From NCBI RefSeq assembly GCF_023159225.1, contig NC_063161.1:6571580-6635579 (forward strand): a DNA stretch of 64,000 bases, in the 5' to 3' direction. Both the position numbers and the translations under genes were made by a program. This DNA is from Perognathus longimembris pacificus (taxonomy: Eukaryota; Chordata; Mammalia; Rodentia; Heteromyidae). Shown piece after piece: positions 39,001 to 49,696 of this stretch. The notes beneath the pieces were generated by a model. The model was not told the DNA's origin. It did not search any database and worked only from the letters and a program-made list of their open reading frames with translations. Position 1 is the stretch's first letter; each line of letters begins with the position of its first letter.

Positions 39001-42000
39001 AGGTGGTGCAAGGCTGTATCTGGGGGGCTGGGAATATGGTAGAGTGCTTGCCTTGTTTGTATACAAGAAGCCCTGGGTTCGATTCCTCAGCACCACATAG
39101 ATAGAAAAAGCCAGAAGTGAGTGGCGCTGTGGCTCAAGTGGTAGAGTGCTAGGCCTTGAGCAAAAAGAAGCCAGGGACAGTGCTCAGGCCCTGAGTTCAA
39201 GCCTGAGGACTGCCAAACAAAAGAATGTATCTGGATGGGAGAGAGAAATCAAGGCAGACAAGAAAGAAAAAAAGGAAGGAAGGAAGGAAGGAAGGAAGGA
39301 AGGAAGGAAGGAAGGAAGGAAGGAAGGAAGGAAGGAAGGGAGGGAGGGAGGGAGGGAGGGAGATGGAGGCTGGGCATAGTGGTGCACACCTGTAATCACA
39401 GACACACTGGAAGAATAAGTAGGAGGCTCACAGGCCAACTGGGGCAAAAGCAGACCATAGCCGAAAAGGAAAGCCAAGAGGGCTGGCGGTCCGCCTTAGT
39501 GGTAGAGTGCCTGAGTTTAATCTCCAATATTACTAGGGAGGGAAGGGAGGAGAGAAAGAGACAGTAGTCTATTGTACCACTAGAAATGACAAATCCAATA
39601 TGTGGTAGTACCGTCCTGGGACCAGAAAGGTGAGTGGAAAGTCACAGAGACAGGGTCATAAACAAGAGCAAACACAGGTAACGATGACATCCTGACCCAC
39701 CGACACGGGCATTTCCACGCAGGAACACCGACCCTGGGGACCAGCGCTCACAAGCACTGCCGGCAGACAAGTGCAATCCTTGCACAATTGGCAACACCCA
39801 CCAACAGTCACATGTCATCTGACGGTGACAATCAGATGCATCTGGTCACCTGCTTCTAATAAAGGCACCTGGTGATTTCCACAAATGACGCAGGGGTGAC
39901 TGAGTAGCCCTGGGCACACACTACACACAAATCCCTTTGCAGATGGAATAGACCCAAATGTGAAATATGAAATGAAAGAGGTCTTAAACTAGACACCATC
40001 AGCCATGCTTAAAAAAAAAACTGACTTGGGGCTGGGGATATGGCCTAGTGGCAAGAGTGCCTGCCTCATATACATGAGGCCCTGGGTTCGATTCCCCAGC
40101 ACCACATATACAGAAAATGGCCAGAAGTGGCGCTGTGGCTCATGTGGCAGAGTGCTAGCCTTGAGCAAAAAGAAGCCAGGGACAGTGCTCAGGCCCTGAG
40201 TCCAAGCCCCAGGACTGGCCAAAAAAAAAAAAAAAAAAAACTGACTAAAGAGCTGAACTTCCTTCTTGAGCTACGAGGGTCTACTCATCAGAAGATGCAA
40301 TCCCACTTATGAGAGTGAAAGAGATGGAGAAAGTATAGGAAAGACACCATGATTAGAGTAAAAAGTGGCTCCTTCCTCATTTCCACGAATGACTAATCAT
40401 TGACCCAATTATTGGCTTGGATTTCTGGGATCTGGGGGGCTCTTAGGTCTCCTCACTAGCCAGCCAGGCATGATAGCACACGCCTGTAATTCCAGCTCCT
40501 CGGGATGTGGAGGCAAGAGAACCTTGAATTCAAGGCCAGCCTACACCAAGTTAGTGAGATCAAATCTCAAAAGCCAAATTAGAAACCAAAGCAAACAAAG
40601 GTGGGGGGGGGCGACGGATAGAGAGCTAGCGGTGTCGCTCATGGAGTGAAGCGCTCACCTAGCACGCACAAGGCTCTGAGAAAGACTCACAGGAGGTGGT
40701 GTCCGTATCTTTGGGTCAATGTAAGCCATTAAACAAAAAAAAAATCACGTATCAGAGTTGGAGCCACTGGGCTGAGACTGTTCGTGTGTTAAGCTCTCAT
40801 GGCGGAGGCCAGCCTTACAGGACGATGCACTAAGTCTCCAGGAACACACAGCAGGGCATCACCGAACCCCCCCCCCCATTCTAACCATGCTGCTAAGGGG
40901 TGGTGTTACCGCTCTGTCAGTGGGTGCCGTTGCAGCTCCCAGAAGATGAATGCTACAGAACACCTGCCTTTTCAGGAGTTGACCAGCCCACTCCAACCAC
41001 CCCGGGGAGGAGGCAGACTGGCTGAGGGCTGAGGGGCCATTCTTAATTAGGTTGTGTTTGTTTTTCTAATCAACTTGTGGTTGGTTTGGGCATAGTCTGG
41101 ATTTTGAGTTGTCCGTATTGCAAGGGTTTCATTCCAACCTGATTGGAAGCCATCACTCCTGAAAACCCGGGGAGTTCTTGAGTTCTTTCTGGGTGGGGAC
41201 CGGAGGGAAAAACTGGGAGAGAAGCAGGGGAAGGGGTGACACTGTCCAAAAAGAAACGAACTCTTTACCCGACCTGCGTAACTGTAACCTCTCTGCATGT
41301 AACCTTTATGATGACAGTTTTAGAAATTAAAACGCAAAAAAAGGAGTCCTTTTGTATCTGATTTCGGTTTTGCCGTTCCTTTTCGTTTTGTGGCCGTCTC
41401 CTAAGAAGCCCGGCTCGGCCCCTGGCTGTGAGAGGCTCAGATCATAGAACTTCCGGCGGAGTTCCGCGTGTGTGGAGGAGAATGGGTGGCTCTTGGGCTT
41501 GAACTCAAGGCCATTCTAGTGGCCCCCAGAGCCAAGTCACCAGAGACCCAAGCAAACAGCTAGCTGCCAGGTGAGTTATCAGAAGGTGAGGAAGCCCACC
41601 AAGGAAGTCTAACGGGGTTGTATGGCTGTGGAGAGGAAGGGAGGGAGGGAGGGAGGGAGGGAGGGAGGGAGGGAGGGACGGACGGAGGGAGGGAGGGAGG
41701 GACGGAGGGAGGGACGGAGGGAGGGAGGGCAAGCCACTAGCAGGAGGGGCATGAGAGCTTCACCCGGATAATGAAATGGATCAGCCCCAGAAGGGAGCAC
41801 AAAAGATCCTCAGGGGATAGAGCGGCCTGTCTGGGCCTTGAACCCCCAAAGCCGAGAGTTCCCGCCTGCGCCGGGCCTCTTCTGAGTGTTGCCATGTGAC
41901 CCCTCCTCCCCTGTGGCCCACAAGGCACCCCTTCCCGGGCCGACCCACGGCCCCCATCCCACAGTGCTCTCCCCCCAACCAGGAGCCAGCGGGCCAGCTC

Positions 42001-45000
42001 CACCCAGTGTCCCCTCCAGTTCCGCTCAGTGTCCCCGCCCTTGCAGGCCTCAGCCAGCCCCCACAGCAGCGCCCCCCACCTCCCACGGGGTCCCTGTGCC
42101 AGGGGAGGCCTTCGTGGTCAGCCCCCAGGGCCCCGGGGCAGCCCCGGCACAAGCATCAGAGAGCGCGGGCACGGGTGTCGGACTCCCGCACCCAGGACAG
42201 AGCCGGGGCGCGGCGGTACGCTCACACAATACGAGTGTGCGCGCTGCACGCCCCAGTGTGTAGGCGCGTATGTACGTAGGTGTGTATACACAAAGGCACG
42301 CGCGGGTGTCTGCCTTGTGTGTCTGTCTGTCTGTCTTACTACTAGGGAAGAAGAGATTCCAAAGGTGACAGATTTTTCAGACAACTAACCTAACTCTCCT
42401 CCTCCCGGCGGGGCGGGGGGGGGGGGGGGGGGAGCTCAGTTTGCACGCGCCAGCTCGGGCTGTTTGGGGCCCAGTGGGCCTGGCGGGAGCCAGTCCCCCT
42501 GGCATTACTGAGCTCGCCGTGCTTTGTCCTCACTGTCCCCAGGAGTCAGCGTGGGCCGTGTCCCCTCCCCTCCCCCTCGGTTCTGAGCCCCAAACACCAC
42601 CGGGCCAGGTAACCCGCAAGCGGGCCGCACACGCTCACATGGTGAAGTTCTCCTCCAGGAAGCAGCGGTTCCGCAGCAGCCCGGCCCACAGCTGCACGCC
42701 GATGATGCCGAAGATGAAGAAGACGAAGAAGCAGAGCAGGAGGACATTGCCCAGCATGGGCAGCGTGTCCAGGAGCAGGTTCACCAAGATGCGCATGCCT
42801 GGGGGAGGGGGGCACAGGGGTGGTCACGGGGCGCAGAGGAGGGCAGGCGTCCCCAGACACAGGCAGAGAGAGGAGGGCTGGCGCACAGGGCTCACCCCTC
42901 CCTCTCCAGCCTCCCTGTGACCTTTTCCTCCACGTGTGCCCCTCTGCTCGGAGAGCCGGGAAAATGGCTCTGGGCCCCGATGCACTGATACCAGATCGTG
43001 GGGGAATGAATGCACAGGCGTTCACAAGACTTACAGGCCGGCGGCGCTCTCCCGGGGACTTAAAAATCAGCACCTTATTTTATACAGCTAAGCCTGCAGC
43101 AGGGCCTGGATTTAAACCAAGTGGCCTGGCGCCACGTCTAGCCTTCTTTCTTCAGGCTATGCTTTTCTCCGTGCTGTTTAACCTTCCTGGGACATGCCAG
43201 CAAACTCCTATGCAACCACCGCAGCCTTGTTAAATCAGTGAGCCCTGAGTTCACCTCTCACTCCTCCGGCTTAGGCTGTCTCGGCACCTCTGACCTGGCC
43301 TCGGGCATTAGGAACAGGTTGTACACTGCACAGGTAGCCTTCCGGCCTGCCTGCCCTCCTGTCTCATCCCGTGGTCTGTGAGCACCTGTGGGCAGAGACC
43401 GCCTCAAAGTCACCTCAGAAATCCCAGCATGCCTTGCGTTCAGGCCCAGAAGACCGGCTCGGTCAGCATTTGTTCGATGACTACTTGTGAACCGTAAATC
43501 AAGGGAAGAGAGCAGAAGGCTGGAGAGGGGAGGGCAGAAGGGCGGCGATAGGTGCAGAGTCCCTGTCCACATCTGTATTGATTCCATGGGTGATGCAGGG
43601 GCGGTTATTAACGCGGGTAATTATTTTAGATTTACATCACACACTCTGCAGTGATTTCTGATCAATAATTAATGCCCGCCCCCATCTTCCCTTCCCATGA
43701 AACTAGGTCAGCCTCCTTTCAGGAGAGCCTGCCTGGGCACAGGGCTACAGCCCCCCTCCCCGAATCAGGAGAGAGAGGGGTACGCAGGGACGAAGCCAGA
43801 AAATGGCACAAGCCTCCGCGTAACCCGACCAAGTGAATCCAGCAAAGTTAGGTCAACTCTAGATCCTCCTATCATTCATTCATTCATTCATTCATTCCCA
43901 CGCGTGGGTACGGAGGCTGGACCTGGAGGTCGCTGCTGGGGAGGCCTAAGGTGAGAGAGCTCTGTGCAGACAGCCGGGAGAAGAGCCCACGTCCTCGTGG
44001 TCATCGGCGGCGCGAGGCCTGCTGCGGGCAGGGCCATCGGAGAGGCCAGGCCGAGGCGGCAGGCCAGGGTGCCCGGAGCTCGGAGCCCGGCAGCAGCTGG
44101 ACAGGAGGCTGGAACAGAACTAACTGCCTGGAAGAGGCAGCTGGGCTGGGCCCCAGCCTGGCCGCTCCGCGGCTGCTCCCCAAGGCAGCCTTTGTGGCTC
44201 AATTAATTATATTTCTCTTGTTCTCCAGGATATTGAGATTCTGCGCGGCTCCTGAGCGCCCGCCCCGGCTGGCATCCAAGAACCGCGTCCATTCCCCCTC
44301 CCTCTACCCAGCGGCCCCCAGCTGCCTGCGCCGCTCTCCCGGGCCGCCAAGTCCCAGGGCCCCAGAGTGTAGGCATAATTAGCTAATTAGGGACTTTGAA
44401 GGAGTTCGTTGTCTCGGTGCCAGAGGAAGGGAGGGCGTAGGATTAGGGGGCTAGGGATGGAGCCCCAGAGACCCCAGCTAATCCTTCTTTTATGTGTTAG
44501 GTCAAGCCATGAGCCGAGACGGGTCGGATGGTGACACTGCTCGCGGTCCCTGCACTTGGGCACACCAGGCAAGGAGAGGAGAGAGACAGAGGAGACAGAG
44601 ACGGCTAGAGGCAAAGCACAGAGAGAGAGAAGAGACGGAGGGAGGCAGAGAGGGCAAACTGAGGAAGAACAGACCACAGACAGAGGCCTGCATGGAGGCA
44701 GAAGAGAGACACAGGGTCCACAAGCCACCTGCCTTCAGGTCACCACCTGCCCCCACATCCCCCTCCCCGAGGACTCCCTCCACCCCCTCCCCAGCCACCC
44801 TCCTCCCTCAGGCAGCCCCCACTGATTTCCCTGTTTCTCACCTGAGCTGGTCACAAAGCCCTCTACAAACACGCACACCTCCGCTTTCAACAGGGGTTTG
44901 CTGGGCCAGGAGCCAGGTCCGGGCTCTGACCAGGGACAGGCTGCAGGAGGGCCCAGCGGAGATGATGGACGGCTAGCCCCCTCCCCCAAGCCAAGCAGAG

Positions 45001-48000
45001 GAGAACCCAGCACACTTGATATACAGCACCCACGCTGGAGCCCAGGCAGGGCTGGCTGGCTTTGAGGCAAACCTCACCCCCTCCGGTCCCAGTGGCCTGA
45101 CCTCTAAGGAGCAGCAGATCCTGTCCACCAAGACCCTCAGAGCGTGACAAAGCCCAGGACACCAACAAAGGAGCTCACTGGTGGGGAAAGTCCAAATCTT
45201 TCACCCCCTCCAGTCCCCTTGGGGCTCATGGGTCCTCAGCCTGGCCCCGGCCCCCAACACCAGCCTGACCCCTCCTCTGCCTGCGGCCGCAGCAAGACTA
45301 GTGATACCCACATACCCCTGCTCACACTGCCCCAGCCCCAGGCCTTCCTGCCCTCGGCCCGCAGGACGTTCTGATGGCCACTGTCCAGGCAGGAGCTGTG
45401 ACAGCCCAGCGTCTGGAGCCCCTCCAGGCCCCCACACACGGGCAAAGTCATCTCTCCCCCTGTCCGTCTCCCTCCTCCATCTTCCCTCCCTCCTTCCCTT
45501 CCTCCCTCCCTCCTTCCTTCCCTTCCTTCCTTCCTTTGTAGCAGTACTGGGTTTGAACTCAGGGCCTCACAGTTGCCAAGGAGACAAATACGACTCCGGC
45601 GCTTGGCTCGCACCCCCAGCCCTTTCTGCTCGGCTTAGTTTTGAGCTCGGGCCTTGGGTTTGGCCTCAAACCACAGCCCTCCTCCTACTCACTCCCCTCC
45701 CATCGCTGGGGTGACAGGCACAGGCCACCGCATAACATAACATAACACCACTGTGTTATGTGAGCTTGGGGGGGAGGGGGTGGAGTGCAATTCTCCCGAT
45801 CCCACTTCCTAAGTAGCTAGGATGACAGGTGGGAGCCTCCTAACCTAGATTCTTCTTTATTTCTTTTGGTCCCCAGCACTGAGCTGGTGCCGTGTGAGGT
45901 GCTACTAGTTACCTCCCTCCGTCATGGCGTCTAGAACACTGTGGCTTGGGGGCCGGGGGGGGGGGGGGGGGCGGGAAGGGCGGGGGCCTCTGCTCGCTCC
46001 TCCTGTCCTGCCCAGAGCCTGTGGGCTTTGTGGCCAGGATGACAACCGTGGCCTTGGGGGTGACAGCTCTCCCTTGGGCCTGGGGTGAGGCCTGGGAAAG
46101 AGGAACACCACTCCCCGGCCCCACCCTGTGCGATCAGACTCTGGGCTGGCCCCATGACCAACCAGGGCCACCGCCGTACGCTGGGGGACGGGGGGCGGGG
46201 GGGGGGAGGGGGCTGGGGCAGCCGAACACAGCCGTGGAAGTGGCTCGGGATGGACTCTAGAGGTGCGCCGACCGTCGAGATCGTGGAGCCAAAGCAGGGG
46301 ATGTGCCAGGCAGGAAGGAAGGAGGCCGGGCGGTGCCAGGTCTGTGGCCTGAGCAGCCAGGGTCATGGGGTGGCCGCCAGGAGAGGCTGGGCTCCATCTG
46401 GACATGCAGGTTTGGGGGTGTCTATCCTTAGGAAGTCGCTTCATGAGATCTCGGGACCTGGGGTCCAGCAGAGGGGGTCCAGCCTGGGCATCCGAAGCGG
46501 GTGGCATCGGGGTGGAGGCCAGGGGCCACAGGGAGAGAGCCGCTGGCTCTCTGCCCTCAGGGGAGGGAGGGCAAGCGCTCCGCCCCGGGGGACCCTTCGT
46601 GGGAGGGAGGGGGTGCGCTTCCTCACCACCATCTCCCCTCCAGACAGAACCTGTCAGCCCGGATTAGTGTGGCCGCTCTGCCAGCCCGGCTCAAGTAGAA
46701 ATCGCGGGGCGCGAGCCAGCCTCTGCCAGGGGCACAGCTTGCGGCCGGGGGGAGGGGAAGCCGAGGCTGTGGCCTGGCACGGGCCGACCCCCCCCCCCCC
46801 CGTTCTCCGGCCTAGCTAGGTCAGCGGAGGGCGCTGGGCGGCTGGGAGAGGACGTCTGCTGCCTCTGCCCTTGCCAGCGCGGGCTAATCAGGGGCCCGGT
46901 GGGTGGCCCGGGGGCCAGGCCAGGTAGCAGACGGCCACCTGACAGCTGCTGGCTCCAGCCCAGCAAGGGAAGGCCTGGCCACTGACGGGCGCTCGGGACC
47001 ACGTCAAAGCAGCACCCCGCCCGCCCGCCCCCCTGTCTTTGAGCCCAAGGCTGATGTTCTACCACCTGATTCACAGACGCACTTCCAGCTTCTGTTGTTT
47101 GTTGGGTTTGGGGGGGATTTCTTTGGTGGTTAAATGGAAATAAGAAGGCCAAGTGCTAGTGGCTCACGCCTATAATCCTAGCTACTCCCCAGGCTGAGAT
47201 CTGAGGATCACAGTTCGAAGCCAGCCCAGGCAGGAAAGCCTGTGAGACTCTCTCATCTCCACTGAAGTAGAGGAAACACCAGATATGTGTGGCTCAAGTG
47301 GTAAACACCAACAAGCAACACCAGGTGTGGCTCAAGTGGTAAAGTGCCTTGAGCACAAGAGGCTCAGGGTCAATGCCCAGGCCTTAGGAATACGGCACAC
47401 ACGCGCGTGTGCGCGCGCACGCACACACACACGTAAAGAGTTTCAAAGGCTTTCCTGCTCAGGCTGGCTTCGAACCACAGTCTTGAGATGTCAGCCCCCT
47501 GAGTAGCTGGGCATGAACCACCAGTACCCAGCCCTCCCTCCTTCCTTCAGTTTCTCTATGTTGTCTCCTTGTCTTTACCCCATGAGGGGCTGGGGACTGC
47601 AGCGGGGGCTGCAGCGGGGGCACATTTTACAAGAGTCTGTCAAGAGTACCCTGACTTCCAGGTCTCCCCTCCCCCGCCCATCCCAGACAAAGCGGAGGCA
47701 CGCAGCTAATCCAGTCCCTCTCTCTGCTCTGTGCAGGTAGGGAAACTGAGGCCCAGGTCCCACAGCAGACTCTGGCGGAGCGGAGACCAGAACTTGCAGC
47801 TCGTGACCCCTAGATGAGTCTCCCCAGCCAATCGCTGCCAGCTCCCGTGCATTTTTGGAATGGCAGGCAGCCCACTCCCCACAGAGGTGCAATTAATAAC
47901 CCAGAACCTGACTGTCAAGTACCGCTCTCTAGCTTGCCATCTAGCGGCAAAAACGAGATCTACAGGCTGCTGTTAACACTTCTGGGGCTGATGCCGCTCT

Positions 48001-49645
48001 GAAGACACGACTTGGGAAACTCCTTTTTTTCTTTTCTTTTACTAGACAACGCAGGTATGGCGGCCCATTCCTGAAACCCCAGTATTTCAGAGGCCGAGGA
48101 CCAGCCTGGACGACCTAAAGAGACCTGTCTCAAAACACCAAAGCAAACACGTTTTCTTAAAAATTCATGAAAAGTGGCAACCCAAGACTGGTGGTAGGAG
48201 CTCACACCTATAATCCTAGCTACTCGGGAGGCTGAGATCCAGAAGATCAAAGTTCAAAGCCAGCCCAAACAGCAACGTACACAAGGTCCCATCTCCAAAA
48301 TACGCAGCAAAAAGCCGGCCTGAAGGTGTGACTTACGTGGCAGAGCACCAGCCGAGCAAGCAAGACTAGCAAGCGTGAGGCCCTGAGTTCAAACTCTGCT
48401 ACTACCAAAAGAGGCGGGAAAGGAGGAGGGAGAAGGAAAAAGACAACAACAAAACCTCTTGTAGGAAGAACTTCTAGGAGGTTCTGCCCCCTCCCCCGCA
48501 ACCCCGCACTCGTTCTCTGAGAAGCCGGAGAAGCGGCTCCGCCTGTGCAATGAAGGGCTGGACCAACACACCTCAGAATCACACATGTCCCTGACAGTCT
48601 CTGCCCCCGGTGATTAATTACTTACAAATGTGAACCCATCTGAGGAACCGTGTCTGGCGGAGCACTGATGTTCCCCAATCTGGCTGTCTCTCGGACCCCG
48701 AGTTCACTACTAACAGCCTCCCCCTAATTCTGGAGTCTGGGAGAGCCACAGCTGAGGGTGGATTTGGGGTTTCCAGCAGGGTGGGGAGCTGAGGAGGGGC
48801 TGGGCTCCTCCCTGGCTTCCTGGGCCCAGAGCCTGGGTAACGGGGCTCTCCCACAGGGGAGGGCTGTGGAGGCCCGGCCCGGCCCGTCACCAGACATGGG
48901 GCATGCTGGCGCGGGGACTGGGCCCGGGGCTGGTGCCGTACTCCATGTCTCTTAGCGAGCTCTCTACACGGCAGAAGAGATGGGGTCCGGTGACACACCC
49001 CAGCACACACACTCAGGTGCTCACACACCTCAGTCCGGGGGGGGGGGGGGGGGGATGCGACGGCACAAACGTGACGGTCAGCAGACGTGGCTGTCTCCTC
49101 GGGACGGCCCAGGAGCAGCACCTTCCCTACCCCTCTGCACCTGCCCATCCCCCCCCCACGCGCCCCTGTGACCTCTCCCACGGCGCACAGCTCCCTCGGG
49201 CACACGAAGCCACCCGCAGGTGACCCCGTGGTCTCCACCCCCAGGCCCTTTGCACCACCACCCCCCCCCACTGGCAAGCACCTGAACTCCCTCCCAAGCC
49301 CCTGTCTTGGCCATCCTGCCCCCCCCACCTCCACCAGAGACACAGCCCCATTCCCCTCCCCACTCTGAGCCTCACCCTGCTCTCTGCCCAGCACCCGCCT
49401 GAGCAACCGCAGTTCCGGGCAGAGTGGTCGAAATCTGCCTTCCGTCCATTTCCCAGCATGGCAGATGGGGGGGGAGGGGGAGCGGGGGGAGGGCCAAGGA
49501 CCCCCGCCGCTGGGGGAGGGGCACCGGCTAGACACGTGGGCTTCTTCCATTGCCTTGCTGGGTGAGACTGGCCGCTCCCAACTCCCTCCGGGCCTGACTC
49601 CATGCTGGCTAAGTGTGATGATGCTAGTTTGCGACTAGGAGATTG

Positions 49646-49696
<51 letters not shown>

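Larger units (their letters stand above)
38693..42638 (-). other. CACNA1I: Intron 5 (3.9 kb)
   Basis: SINE-dense: elements at 39026, 39367, 40027, 40463 and 41196, two purine arrays (39268, 41634), and a poly-G run at 42416-42432 in front of a GC-rich stretch. No coding signal. Confidence 0.75.

Noticed and set aside
40027..40243. tRNA-like A and B boxes
   Set aside because: They belong to ID-type SINE modules with A-rich tails; no cloverleaf of a functional tRNA is kept.
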